Counted from the first letter of the stretch, positions 50,101-63,600 are shown. The stretch is DNA of 64,000 nt from Vanilla planifolia (GCA_023846275.1 CM043869.1:33300737-33364736), one strand, 5' to 3'. Notes: a model not told the origin generated them from the sequence alone. Made by a program: numbers and translations.

Positions 50101-51876
50101 CAAATTACTGCAAATTCACTGAGCTTCAAAGAGCTTTTAGCCAAAACAGTGAGAAGGGAGATGCTGGTCAGCAAAATAATGTTATTTCAAGCTAGGATCA
50201 TTGGTTACTAAGAATTAATACGGTACTTTAACTTTGATACCAATTTGGTGCAATGACAGACTGAGACTGAAGGGGTTCTGGTATTCTAAACTGCTGAAAC
50301 ATTTTAACATGAAAGCAAGAGGAAACCTGTGGTTCATGGGTAAACAAAGAACCTGAGCAGAAAAACTGACAAAACTTCCTGATTTAAGCTGAATCTTAAA
50401 CATCTGTCAACTTGAATTTATAGTTTAAGACGAGATATATCAACCTTCCAAGTTTTAGGTTATTATGAAATATTGTAGTAGGATAATAAGGCCAAGAAGT
50501 AAGCTATGGCAAAAAAAACATGGAGTAAACTGATATTGGGGAATAAAGCTCTTAAAAGGCAGCATAAAGACAGTATCACAGAAAACTCATAATGCAAAAA
50601 ATGTTGAAATTGAGTTAAACTTTCATGCTATCAAGTTCCATTAGATTTGGACCAAATTTTGTTGGATTAAACTATGAAAAATAAAGAAGAAATTAGTGTG
50701 CTTAATTTTAGAAGAGAAAAGATATTGTTTAAATCATTTTGCAAAACTTAGAATTGCTGAAAAATGATTATAGGCATAGTAGACAACAAGAATAAAGCAA
50801 AATGAACATTGGTTATGTTTCTTGATTTTATAAAAATGTTGAATAAGAGATGATGTGATAGAGAAGCTTATAAGTTGAAAAAGAGCTTGGAATATGGAGC
50901 GATATGGAGTGAAACGAAATAGCGCATGGCAAGATAAATTTAGAAGCACTATAATGACACGATGTCAAAGATATAGAATTGTTCATATGCATCCATCAAG
51001 AAGATCACGAGGACATCACACCACTGTCAAGTTCTTCCAACTTTGGATTAACTAACTGAAGCTTCTATTGCATTTCCATTGCTTTTTGAGCTCATACAAA
51101 AGGAACATCATCAGTAGGTAATCTCTAACATCTTCTCTACAGGGAGAAGAGGGATTAAGTATCAAACTAAACAAGCACAAAGCTACTGAAGGTTACTTGT
51201 CTCTGGTAATCATCTTTGATATTTGTACCGAAACCTTGAATTCCAGATATTCACATACCATCAAAACATGCCCATGTTAATAGGGTAAAAATCTGAACAT
51301 TTAAATACATCCATTGCTCACTTGTATTTGAATTTGTGCTCTAGAGAACTAATACGAAATACAACACAATTACATGTAGAAGCTTAGATACAAAAAAAAA
51401 TCCCTTAAAATACTAAGAAACTATGGCTAAGCTTAGATGACTTTTCAATATCTTGACGTTAGAAGATGGCAATGTTTTTTCTCAACTGTTTGCAAAGGAC
51501 ATTTGCCATTCCAACGAAGTGTTAATAGTTACGGGAAGGGTTGCCAATGGCATTATGTTTAACATACCTCGCACTATATTTGTACATAGAATCAACACAC
51601 GATACATGAATTGCATCCTTTAACACTACTATTGGTTGCTTACCACATTCTGGAATGCAGCACTTACAACCATATGCGAGCTATCGTTCGACGCTTTTCA
51701 TCCTTTGTCGGCATGGCACCGCCGCCGCGTTGTCGCTGTTTACGATCTGCTGTGTCTGAGCTCAACGAAGAGGTAAATTTGTTGAAAGTCTAATGAGATA
51801 AAGACAAACTTTGTTTACACTCGAAACATTTCTTTGAATGCAGGGTGACAACACTGAATGCTTTCGATGCAAGTAG
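32112..51876 (+). CDS. Uncharacterised plant multi-pass membrane protein, 7 coding exons, about 658 aa
   Basis: I reconstructed this from splice sites and phase. Exons: 32,056-32,158 (ATG at 32,112), 41,201-41,687, 41,776-42,769, 42,875-43,104, 43,192-43,265, 51,661-51,772 and 51,844-51,876 (TAG). Every junction keeps phase, and together they give 1,977 bases, a multiple of three. The N-terminus reads MDMIPDLYPLTGLQIG then DIQSYLSQAFLYFAPASHRV and LILVDNRPWVLDKHSRSAKL. Next come a basic Ser/Lys stretch, then KALHGFIIFEVAWKNVHGIN and FRFSDCMLPVKLRQVIMSDL. The C-terminal half is hydrophobic: LARTLYILISLVTVIIGFY is a clear membrane span, with further likely spans near AVISVVTRPLIGPI, IICSTMWLVLQFV and LVQSFVCFVKDLLLF. 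The C-terminus is short and polar (SAVSELNEE, then GDNTECFRCK). I know no function; the pattern looks like a conserved plant family. The 43,104|GTATGC and 43,265|GTTGGT donors are weak by consensus but are the ones that preserve the frame. Confidence 0.78.
34600..37500 (+). mobile_element. Old broken Ty1/copia retrotransposon in the intron
   Basis: Plus-strand fossil in the same sense as the host gene. In order: gag-like sequence about 34,740-35,260; a zinc-knuckle relic at about 35,318 (CDKKGHLKKD); a protease motif at about 35,461 (WILNLGASFHMT, usual form W-x-x-DSGAS-x-H-x-T); a pre-integrase region at 35,724-35,945 (MRDLYKVAWLWP); an integrase trace near 36,050-36,130; and RNase H at about 36,930-37,170 (SKIHGDNKSHILRYLKSFP, then ANADWARSEDY). 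Most of the reverse transcriptase is not recognisable, so much of pol appears lost. Many breaks. Terminal repeats were not identified with confidence; about 34,020-34,690 has LTR-like texture. Old, judging by decay. Confidence 0.75.
39590..40740. repeat. CT-rich, LTR-like repeat DNA of unknown family
   Basis: Pyrimidine-rich stretches (CTCTCTCTCCTTCCCTCTTGA and similar, with GGCCCTTTT) follow a block whose wording (GAATACATTAGAAAACTTC, TTTACCTTAGTACATC) resembles the inner part of Copia LTRs. No coding domain or matching partner repeat was found, so this is only a suggestion. Confidence 0.3.
40856..40974 (+). other. Possible alternative exon of the membrane-protein gene
   Basis: Flanked by an acceptor (AAGTTCAG|GCT) and a donor (TACAA|GTAAAT), this stretch reads EIYFGHGKPLYESFSAML then YSMLSVPFQMLTGLFYK. 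It is less AT-rich than its surroundings. It ends in phase 2, so it can splice in frame to the exon at 41,201, giving LTGLFYKDIQSYLSQ in place of LTGLQIGDIQSYLSQ. It cannot follow the 32,056-32,158 exon in frame, so it would be an alternative first exon (an in-frame ATG begins MLYSMLSV) or a chance open stretch. Confidence 0.3.
44170..44605. repeat. Intronic direct repeat, copy A
   Basis: Shares ordered landmarks with copy B at about 50,490-51,145: TAGTAAGCTATG..AAAAA / AAGTAAGCTATGGCAAAAA, then GATATGGAGTG (44,371 and 50,901), then CTTTGGAT.AA, then ATACAAAAGGAA.ATCA (44,539 and 51,094) and AGAGAAGAGAAG/GGGAGAAGAGGG. Same orientation, copy A shorter. Confidence 0.6.
50490..51145. repeat. Intronic direct repeat, copy B
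   Basis: Longer partner of copy A, about 6.5 kb downstream in the same intron and close to the acceptor of the next exon. The pair could be the worn LTRs of a lost element or two independent copies of an unknown repeat. The DNA between them has no readable retrotransposon domain. Confidence 0.6.
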
Positions 51877-54800
51877 AGAAAACACTGTAGCTCATCAGCT
51901 AACTTGGTGACTAACAAACATTGAGGCATGTTTTTCTTCCTCTTAAAGTGTATTTTATTCTTGTAGATAAAAGCTTCTTTGCAAATGTCTCATACAACCC
52001 ATGTGTGTGTATGCCACATCAACTTAGTGCTTAAAAGTGCGATATGTTACTGTTGTCTTCTCATGTCTATGTATTAATTGGTTTGGTTTGCTTTCTAAAC
52101 GTATTTTAGAACCCTTTTCATGTGTTGATGGGTGTAGTTCTTTGGATTAAAGAAAGGAAATAAGTATCCTTTCATTAGAAAACTTTTAATAAAAAAAAAT
52201 ATATTTTTTAATCACTTGATATTTTTAGTACAGTTTTAATAAAACTTTCCTTTAGAAACGTGTTTAATTAACGTTTGATATAATTTCAAATCAAAGATTT
52301 TCAAAGAAAATAAAAATTTAAAATGTCATATGAAGCTTCAAATTCATGCAATTGGTTCGACATTAACCCAAAATGCCAAAGCTTTAAGTCCCATCCTGCA
52401 TGGCAGTTTAATGTTTTCTCTTGCTAAGAAGATGGAGCATCAATGCCTTGAAAGATTCGTGGAATTTAGAGCTAACAGAAATATTTATGAACATCAGTGT
52501 TGAATATAGTTGTATTATATCAGATTGCCTTTTCTTAGATTCAAAGTGTATATTACCAAGCTCATAGATGTGCTATAAAGAGTGTTTAGTTGACTTCAAT
52601 TTAAATAATATTAATATTAAAACTTTAATATTATTTAGTCATCAGTATTATTTAAAAGATATTAAAATGTTTTGTTACTTGATATTATGTAAATATATTG
52701 TACTTTAGTGTTTTAAATATTGAGATGTTTGATCTTTAGATATTATCCAATTTTAGATGTATGTATATATATAGTAATAATATAATATTTTTTAATAATA
52801 TTATTTAAGATATTATCAATTTAAATAATTAACATAATAAATACAGGTTTAACAAAGGATGATAGAAGTGATGAATTGATTACTTAAAGCAACATATGTG
52901 CATGTATGTTCAAACCAAATGAATAGAAGCATCATTGTGTTAGGTTTGGTGTTCAACTCAATATATATTAAGTTTATGAAGTTTTAAAAGATAGAATTTG
53001 ATTTTTATATTATGTTATTTTCTTAATGTATTTATTATTATAAATTAAAATTTAATTTTTAAATTATTATATTGAAATTTATCTTATAATTTTCGATCTT
53101 AAATAGTAAGGTGATTTTCTATGTTTGACTGAAACACTTAAGGGGCAACTAATTGGTGATGGCTAATTGATGACAATTTTTTATGGAATTATTAGTGATA
53201 TTGAAAAGTTAGATTTCATACTTCATATGTTTAAGAAAAATAAAATCCATAATTTAAAATATTTTTATAGGTTTTAATTTTGTTTAGATTTTTAATCAAA
53301 GATATGTGGAAAGTATGTTAATTTTATCAATGTTCAAAACAAGAATTTTAAAATTATGTGACCAAATGGTTCTATGAGGAATAGAAATCGAACCATTTTC
53401 TCAAATTTCATTATATTTATCCTTGATAAGTTGTTTGTTTAAAGCATATGGAGCTAAAGAATATATTCCTTCAAGACATGAACTATATATAACATGCCTA
53501 TAAAGTGGTGTACCAAAATCTACTCTTCAGACACTTTTTTGCTAAAAAACTTGGAGAAAAAAGAAAACTCAAAAAAATATCATTTCTCTAGCGATTTTTC
53601 TGTTTTTGACCATTTTCTTTTCCATATTCTCTTTCATCTATTCATATTATTTTGACATTTTGCTTTATCTCTCTCCTCTAACTATTTGATACTTGATCTA
53701 TAAGTCATTTGATGAAACCATCATAGCTAATTCATATTTGGGTGAACTCGAGTTAAAAAAGAATGTCCATTGAATAACTGTGTCAAAAATCAGAGCTTTA
53801 CAAATCATTGAATTGAACCTTGCTTAATTTGAGCTTTTTTTGTGCTTTGAAAATTGCAATCAAAAGTTTAACTTTAATAAAAATCATACAAATTAAATTG
53901 GCTTTGTAGAAGAGCATTTATAAAAATTTTCAAACAAAATAAACATGAGATTTTTTGTCCTTCTTTGTATAACGAGTCATATCTTATGAATTTTTATTTG
54001 ATTTTTAATAATAAAATATCTCATCTTGATGCAAAAGTAATATGATTAGATACATTTTTTTCAACATAATATAAGATAACTTTAAAATAACAATTTGGTC
54101 CAACATATACATAATCATGTATCTATCATAGGTTAAGTCTCAGTAGTTATAAAATGCAACATGTTAACCTATATAAGTATAAGATCACAATTATTAGGCA
54201 CGCTATTATGTTTGATGCTAGCATAAAACCTGGGTAAGATTTAACTCTAGTGGAGAAAACATTTAATGCATTGGATCTATGTTTGTTGTGATCCACCTAT
54301 TAGCTAGGTCTAAACAACATCTCTCCCTCACTTCATCTCATTTTCTTCTTCCTAACCTTTATTATTTCCTTGACATGCAAAATCCATTTGAACTGTCCCC
54401 ATGATAATTACCAAAAACTTATATCCTTGTAGATAATACAAAGAAAAACATGTGAAAAGAATATTTCTCTTTTTCAATAGAAATCATTAAATTTAATGAT
54501 ATAACAAATACAATCAATAATAACATTTCACTTTATGTACACATAAAAAACCATAAAATCAATAAAAGAATGTTTTTTTAAAGTTGTTAACAATATCAAA
54601 CACTATAGCATTTCTCTAATCATCTCATAGTAGCTCATGAAAATTTTGTGATAATAATCATGAAGTCTCCCTCAAGCTAAGGCCTCTAGGTAATGTAGCT
54701 TCAATGTCTTACCAAAGATCCTTACCAAGCCTCATCGAGCTAGGCTAGTGCAAATGACGAAGTAAAAATCTTGACTTTATTCATCATTAGGCCTAGAAAT

Positions 54801-57250
54801 GATTCAAGCCGTGTCCAAACTTGATTTCCTACCCTAATAACTCCTCACAAAATTTTCTAGCATGTAAACCTAACTTAATTATTTATCCTATCAATTTATG
54901 TTTTGACATGTTAGATCTAGGTTGAACTTGACCTTAAATTGTATAATTTGACTCATATATTAGTTATCCTAATCTATGAATAGTTAAAGAAATATAATCA
55001 ACAATTATAGTATGTTATTTGCATGAACCTCTCTCTTTTTTAACTGAATTGCATGCAGAGATAAAAAAAATAGAAATAACTCACAGAAGCATGATTATTA
55101 TTGATTTTTCAAAATTAAAAAGTAATATGCTCAAACATGAGAATGTATAATTCAAAAAGAAATTTGAATCTTATATATTGTTTTGATTTACCTTTACATG
55201 AGCATCTCAAGCTCTATTCCATGCTTATGTAAAGCAATTACATTGTGAAGAAAAATTGATGCACAGGCACCAAAATCAAAGATCATATTATATGCAATTC
55301 ATTCCTTTGATCCATTTATAATGGCCAAAAACACACTTAAAAACTATAAAAAACTACAAAGACAATTAAAAAATTCATAATAAGACAATTAAAAGTGAAC
55401 CTATTATATCTAATATGTACATGGCATTCCATATTTATTTATAATCATCATCATTGTTTGTTTTATACTCATTTATATGGGTTTAAAATTGTCTTGTTGT
55501 ATATTATGATGTTATTTGTAATATTTATTAAGTCTATATTAGGTTTACTATTTGATTTTATTCACATATTGGTACAATTATGTATGGCTATAAACTTAAG
55601 TTGATCGTTTGTGCTTGTATAATTGAGACTAAGAAAGCTTTTTAATATTTGCTCATTAGTAAATTTGTATGTCATAATATGCTATTAAATAAAATATATT
55701 TTACTAAAAAAATATAAAAAAGGAAACCTTACTCATGTCTTGAGTGGATAAGATATAAGAAAGAGTTTATTATTGCATCTAACTTGATCTAATTTAGAAA
55801 TATTTTATAAATTTCAAAGTAAAGAAGTTAGATGAAAGCACAAAAAAGATGAAAATTTAAATGAAAAATATTTTGGAAAAAATTGTGCTCACCTTATTTA
55901 GATTTGATTTTCCTTTTGTTTTTGCAAGGGTTGGTTTTGGAAGAAAGTACCTTGGAAAACCAAGTTTTTGTGGGGCTTTAAAAGATTACATTTTTATTAT
56001 TTGTTATTATGATGATAAAAAATTAATATAATACTTATTTAATATTGATCATATAAACTTGGCTTCGATTTTAGAAGACCAAATAATATCCAATCATGCT
56101 AATAACCTGATACTATACCTTGAATAATACTTTCCAAACATAACAAAGCTTTCTAAATCATTTAATTATTTTTTAACATGCTAATAACTACATAAATTTG
56201 ACCTCTTTTCTTTTGTTTTAATGAAATATAATTCAAATTCAATTATAGTTAAATATCTCTCAATAATATTTTTGTTTTTTAGATCTTAATTTCTTTTGTC
56301 TTCATTATCCTAATGATTTAAACTAGTTTTTTTTTGCTAAAAAATATCTTGGTGTTTATTTCTACTTAGATCAGATAAATTTTAACTTTTTAAAATATTA
56401 GGATCATTTATAAGCCACACTTAATTCATTGTTTTTCTAAACAATTAAAAAAATATGTGTTTAGTATACCAAACAAGAAATGTGATTTAGCTGAAACTTG
56501 AGCATCATTTTTATTTTCTCAAAAGTTAAAAGATATTTATTTTTTTATATGCTCATTTTAATTACAATTACCAAAACACACTACCTTATAATATCTATAA
56601 TCTCTCTATATTTTGTTGATTTGATATATCATAATCTTTTAGATGTGAGTTGAAACCTAAAATATATTTACTTACATTTAGGATAAATGCAATTAAACAA
56701 TTACAACAAATGAAAGTGGTTTATAATTTTGATATCACTTATTATGTATTAAAGAAAGGTTGCATATAAAATGATAACTCAACATAAAGATTGATCAGGT
56801 CTTAAGTGATGATCCATAAAACACTTTCTTAGGGCCATCTTATATCAATGAAACTTGGCTCACTTTCAAAATTATGAACTTATGTATCATCCCATTGAAG
56901 TAATAGGTTTAATGAACAATATTAAAGGGACAATAATGATGCATTCTAGCATTATCCCGTACTCATCATCATCTTCAATAATATAAGCTAAATAAATTAA
57001 TGTTCAAAATATTTTATTTTAATATTATACATGTTACAGAACAAATGGCATGCAGAAAGTTCTACTTAAATTTCATACAACAAGAAATGTCGCATACACA
57101 TAGGAGAATATAGAGAGTATTTGAAAACAAGTATGGCACATGTAGATGTGCCTTAATTTTTATTAATTAACAACAATACTTACAAGTGAATAAAAATATA
57201 AATTAAATAAAGCATACTTATTAAGAAAATACTAAAACCTATAACTAAAA
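51877..57250. other. 3' UTR then AT-rich intergenic DNA
   Basis: The first few hundred bases after the TAG at 51,874-51,876 are probably the 3' UTR of the membrane-protein gene. The rest is AT-rich with no supported gene, RNA or element. Small patches of mixed composition (53,560-53,760; 54,620-54,860) have a retroelement-like texture but no readable domain. Confidence 0.45.
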
Positions 57251-57299
57251 ATGTGACTAGGAAAATAATAAGACATAACATTAGACCTTATTACAAATC

Positions 57300-58540
57300 A
57301 ATTTCAACATGCCCTCTTAATTTGTAATTTGGTCTTGACTTTTGAATTGATTAAGTTTTTCAACAGCCATTAGGTTTATAAATGCATCTCACAATTATTC
57401 TTGTGTTAAGAAACACTGTAGTTGAGTTTCACCTTATTGAACCAACTCTCTGATAAAATGATGTCAAAGTTCAATATGCTTGCACCTACTATGAAAGATT
57501 GGATATTTTATCATTGTTATGCTAGAGATATTATCACAAAAATATAGTTGTAAGTTTATTTTTCCTTTATAAAACATATGTTAGGATTTATCTCAACTAC
57601 GTAGCTTCACAAGCAACGTCAGTGACTATTGATGAAAGGACTACAATTTTTGTTTTTTAGATGCACTTGAAATCAATTTTGTTCCTATACAAAAAAATAT
57701 AACATGATATGCTTTTTCTATGACTTAACATATTTTACCTAACAAGTTTGTTATCATTTTCTTTCACATATCTTATCCCAAACTTTCTTTTGCCTTAAAG
57801 ATAGTGTAGAATTCTCTTTGTGTTGCAAAATGTACTTTGTTGGGTGTAAAAACTAGCCAACCAATAAGTGGTGGTAGGAATTGTTCCTTTTAAATTGCTT
57901 TCAAAACAATAAGCATTGCTAACAATAGAATCTTTGAATTGAAGCCCTAAAATTTGACACCAATTAATAAAACTTTTGGCTATTTTAAAATAAGTTTTTG
58001 TGAGAGTGCAAAAAGAAAAGGAATACACAAAAATTTGAAATGGTTCAATCACAAACTAAAAGCTTATGTTCATCCTTGGTCCTTGATTAGGCTACGCACT
58101 AAACAAACACTTTTTGCCATATATTGGGTAGGTTGCAAACCCTCATAATACTTGATCACCATTGATCAATCGACAACTCACATGAGATTACAATCATTGG
58201 CTAACAAGGACCATATTAAAGCAAACTACTCAAATAACAAACTACAAAAGTTTCAAGGAAAGTTAACAAGTAATTAAATAATCAACTACAACCAAGCAAA
58301 TCTTCAAGTGGCATAATATCTAAATGTAGATGAGATGCTACAAATCTTAGAATCAATACGAGGAAGTGAATAGATGATCACAATATTGTAAGAAGATCTT
58401 TAATGAGCACACGATAAGCTTTTAGAATGCTTCCAAAGTGACTTTACAAGTTAAGCATGAGAAGTTTTTTTAAAAGATATGATAATGTATTCATCAATCT
58501 ATTCTAAGCTAAAAACTACCCTTATTTATATCCTTGATCA
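57300..58540 (-). mobile_element. Ty1/copia fragment, RNase H end and LTR-like sequence
   Basis: The plus-strand wording at about 57,440-57,560 (ATGATGTCAAAGTTCAATAT, GCTTGCACCTAC, AGAGATATTATCACAAAAATA) matches, as I recall it, the reverse complement of the RNase H part of plant Copia polyproteins. To the right (57,950-58,540), text such as AATGGTTCAATCAC...CCTTGGTCC...TACGCAC is of the kind found in Copia LTRs. Only a small, broken part of an element remains; its ends and any partner LTR were not found. Confidence 0.45.
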
Positions 58541-60424
58541 AATTTTCATTGTGAAGGTAAGTGCAACAGCTATGGTTATGTTTCCTAAGTAATTAAACTA
58601 GTTATTATGAATTTTGATAATTATACATACAGATATAATCAATGGATCATATTAGGGTGCTGATTGCCTTGGTGAACTATTTGTCTGACATTTACATTTT
58701 AGATACATAAGTTTATTGCACAAGTATGACGCTACTGAACATACTATATAATGTAAAACTTTAGCACATTCTTTTAGTTTTTGGATTTTCATATTGGATG
58801 ATTGCTAAGATTGTATAAGTATGATATGCTTATAACATAAGGTTACGATTATCCTATGAGTCCGATAAGTAGATAGTTATCATATGATTATTTTTTTTCA
58901 CAATGTATCAAGCTCTTGAGATTTTTTGTATAATACATGATAGTAATATTACAATAATGTTTTAGATGACACATTACAACTGAACAAAAAGATTATACTC
59001 ATATGATAAATGATATCATATTTGTATGATAACATTATTACACTTCTATCATAAGTCTCTTAAACTATTTGTGAAGAAAAATTAATCATATTAGTGTAAA
59101 AAACTACTTCATATTATATGATATAAAAGTTATGAGAATACACAAAATAGAACTTAGGCTCATACTTGGATGATACCATGCATGACCAAGTAGTAGTTGG
59201 TCATTTTAAGTTAAACAAATGATTATACTAGTGCTATGGAAAGCATCTTACACGCTTGACTCAATTAGAGTTTAATCATTACTTAGACTTTGAGAAAAAA
59301 TAACACTTATACACATACAAAAAAGAGTTATATTAGTACAACACAGGAGATAACTCATCCTCCATAGCATATAAAAGCCATACAAGGTTGATATTTTACA
59401 CAATTGAGTTCACACTTCATTTTTTTAACTAAATAACCATCGTATCTATACAATAAGACCATCATATGTATATGAAACCTCACAGTTTCAACTTTTATTG
59501 AGAATTTATGCCAAAAACTCGATCAATTAGTATGACATATTGTACAATCATAAGATAATGAAACAAAGCTCTTGTTTTAATCTTAATTTCTCTAACTTAA
59601 ACACAAATTTTTAATTAAGAGTATTCCATATTGAATGATATATACATTCTAATGCTAACAAAGAATAATTGAACTTAAGAAAGAATGATTTAACAAGAAT
59701 GCATGTATGAGTAGAGTATCCTAAATGCCATAAGAAAAAATTATAAGCTTTAATAATATAACCATAATAAAGAAAAATAAAAATTAGTCATGATGGTTAC
59801 CACAATATCAGGAGTAAAAATTCTCAACGGGTTATTGCATTATTTAAATCCCTTCACCTTTGAAGTTCTCATGAGAGTAAATCTTCTCATTTATGCTTGT
59901 AATATACTTGATCTTATCTCTTACCTAAAATATCATCTCAAACAAATAATTAGTAATGATAATAATATATGATTTTATTATCATCAAATTACTACTAGTG
60001 CCAAAGGGTTAACACTAGGACCTACATGTTCTAGAAATTAGATTTGCTAAAAAAATAATGCCATTCAAGTGTTTGTTAAGAAAATCAAAGATACAACTAA
60101 ACTTTTATATATTTTAGTTTCTACCTTTTTTACATCATCTTTCACATCATGATTTCTATTTACCAAGGGTGTTAAAGTTATCTTATTATTTTTAATTTAA
60201 AATCTTTCCAAAAGATTTATGAGATGATTTTTTTAAGATATAAAAAATCACACATTCAGATTGTAATAACAAATAATGGATCAATATGAGTGTTTATTAA
60301 TAATAATACAAATATGATAGTTAGAGCTTCTTAGTTGTCTTAGTGGGTATTACTTGATGATTTTCAAAGGATGATGATTAGGACCTCAACTAATTACATT
60401 TTTAATAATCAATAAAATTAAAAG
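58541..60424. other. AT-rich DNA with scattered TATGAT/ATCATA words
   Basis: No gene seen. Like 47.3-48.1 kb, it is dotted with words such as GTATGATA, ATCATATG and TATGATAAATGATATCATA, in both orientations. Open frames here are short and featureless. Confidence 0.4.
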
Positions 60425-60605
60425 ATTAGTGATTTTCACATGCAAGGTATTGTAACTTTAGCCACACTAAAGTGTTAGTAACTTTCACATGTGAGTATCA
60501 TAGCCCTATTCACATTAAAGTGCAGGTGATTTGTGCATACAAGGTATCATAATCTTAACCACATTGAAGTGTTGTGCATATATGTAAGGTATCATGGCCC
60601 TAATA
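60425..60605. repeat. 48-49 bp tandem repeat, about 3.5 diverged copies
   Basis: Successive units end in A(A/G)AGTG at 60,474, 60,522 and 60,571. Each contains GTGATTTTCACATG-, AAGGTAT.(A/G)TA- and AGCC(A/C)CA-like blocks. A partial fourth unit runs to about 60,605. Units differ at several positions each. Confidence 0.8.
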
Positions 60606-63600
60606 TACAAAATATTATCTTTCATTTTTCTTCATTACCAAGTAACCATATCAAAGTTCTAGATAATCTAATTATTTCGTTAATCATATTCATATGTGAA
60701 GTAAATATGCTGATCCTAATATCATTTTGATATACATTTAAATTCATTAATTATTCCTTAGGTTGTCATGTAATAAGAAAAGTCATATATTAATTAAATT
60801 TATAAACTAGTAAAATTATATATTAAGTAATACAGAATGCCATCAAGATTATGACAAATCATAAGGAAAAGCATAAACATTTGCCAACATAATAAAATAT
60901 AATCTAAAAGAAACTATATAAAAATATGAAAAGTAATATTATATTATATCATAGATTATAGATTTATTTATCTAGTTTCATCAAGAATTTCCCTTATTTA
61001 ATCTTCTTTTCTTTGAAGTTTTCTACAATAAAATGTATATGAAATAATCAATATATGTTTCTTATATATGGCATGTGTATTAAATAATTTAATTTCTATA
61101 AATTATTTTTCTTGTACTTAAGTTTTCACTTTGGGTCATAATTATATCATTTACTTATTGTTTTGTATGATCCAATAAGTAAATAAGCACTCTAAGCTAT
61201 ATCATATGTGTATTATCCCTTGATTGTATTGTATGATCCTTAAAACTAGTGATCTCTATTATTCATATCATTTTATGAATGTACCAAACAATCACTGGGG
61301 TCATACCTTAGAATCTTATCCTTATTTAGCAAAGTTCATATTACTCATTGATTATATAGTATAATCCTCAACATCATACTATACAATTATCATTCTCTCT
61401 CCATCTTACTACTTTGTAAACTAGTTGTATTACTATAATACTCTAATCATATAATATGATCTATTTATTATTTCTTTCTTCATACAGTATGATCTACTTG
61501 ACATATTATACGTTTTCACTAGTAATCCACCTCGAAGACATTGTACCTATGATGCTACACAATGTGTAAGTTCGATTATAATCTCTTCTCTCTCGATACT
61601 TAGTCATTTTATCCATAACTTTGACTGATCATCTAATATGATAAACTCAATAGTATTATGCAATATTTTATATAAGAACCTCTATACATCCTTCTAGTAG
61701 ACTTGTTCAATGCTTCAATTAAATCATTATCTTGATCATATAATATGATTCCATGCATTAGACTTATGCGATATGTCCTAGATTCTTGATTGATTATTCA
61801 CTTATATTTTTATTCATCAATGATCATATAATGTGATTAATCATATAATACTGAACAATTGTTATTTTCTTTCTCACCAGACTACTAACTCACCCAATGA
61901 TCATATAATATCATATAAACAATGTATCATATGATTAAATCTATAAGCTCCTTTTCTCATTACCCTATATGATTTCCTTCATACAATTTTACCATAAATG
62001 GAAATCCAAACCATCGTATCTTACGATCACGTCCATTGACCTATCTGACCACTTAGATTTAGCCAAAATTTCAATTACCTAAACTCAAATTGGTCGTCCA
62101 ATATGATTGACCAAAATTGCAATCACATGATTATGACCACCCAACTTAACCAATGCTTTAGTTTTAAGCTCTTAAAAGACGATTCCATATAATCTCCATA
62201 ATTGTAATAGAACAATCATATGAATTATGGCTCACTACATTATACTAGGTCGATACCCATATTTCTTTTATAAATTGAACCCAATAGTTCAACCCATTAT
62301 ATAGGTATAATATCTGAATCATGTTTTTGTGATGAACATGATACCTCAATTTTTGTAATTCCTTTTACTAGTATGACCAAATGAATCATCTTCTATTGAC
62401 ATTAACAAGTTCTTATTTCTTTATTGCTTTTCTCTCCTCTGCTCGCTAGAACCCACAACACAATAAATTAAACAAACAACATCTCTTTCCTTGTTAAGCT
62501 TGGCATTTTCCTCCTTACATTTCTTAATGGCACAACAATGCCTCTCTCTATAAGTCCCTCAACTTCCCGATAACACTAACTCACTCAAACTCTTGACAAC
62601 CTCCACGTTAGAAACTCGAACTGAAACTCACCTCTATAGGGAAAATGCATGTGATGATTAGGTTTTATATTTGCTAATAGTGGTTTATCCATAAATTATC
62701 TTCTTAAAGTATTCTTAATATTTATACACCTACCTAAAATTAAAAAAATTATCTAAACACATGCCATAAACATCTATTTATGCCTAACACATTTTTTCAA
62801 CAAACCCTCATAACATTCTTAAAATTATTATAATATCCTCTATTAGTACCAATTCTTTCAACACCAAAAATTTAGAAATTACAAAGATATCCTAATGTAG
62901 TTGATGTTTCTATATTTGTAGATCTACACTGCACAAATTGACTTTGATCTAAGTTAGAATTTATAAAATTATAAATCTATCCTAACTCAATCTTAGAATT
63001 ATAAATATATCTTAAATTTTTAAAAATTTATAATAAACTAGTTACTCATCTAAAAATTGCAACTCAAGAACATTGGGCTCATCTCTTAGAGCTCTTCATA
63101 TTAATATACTTAAATAATATTTTTTATTATATTTAAGATCTTGCATACTTTTTACTATTTTATTATTATTTTAATATTTTTATGTATAAGTATTATATTT
63201 CAAAAAATTAACTTTATAATATCAAAACATGCATAATTATAATTTTGTTAACTTAATTTTTGAGCTTATCACCTCTTTATCATTGTCAAAATACAAAATA
63301 TTATAGTTCAATAAAAGACTATAAAAATATACAAATTATATTATTGTGATATATCACAGATTATCAGACTTACATGAATATAAGAGTAAAATATTCTATC
63401 CAACTTTTGCCTTTTCTTGATTTCTTAAATTCTATGCAATTGCAATGATCAATATATAACATATATATTTCATGCTTATTTTATGATTTAACTATCATAA
63501 ATTCTTCTCTAGTTCTAATTTTTTCACTAATCATACACTACATCAACAAGATCATACCTCACGATCCTACACAAGCCCTCCTCAATAGTTTCTTATTCTC

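Larger units (their letters stand above)
43266..51660 (+). other. Intron of about 8.4 kb with diverged direct repeats
   Basis: Runs from donor TTTAAG|GTTGGT to acceptor GGAATGCAG and splits one Ser codon (AG + C) so that RHRL continues as STYNHMRAIV. Very AT-rich. Besides the direct-repeat pair at its two ends it has dense ATCATA/GTATGAT words at 47.3-48.1 kb. A minus-strand open stretch of 145 codons (48,682-49,119) shows no motif. Confidence 0.6.
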
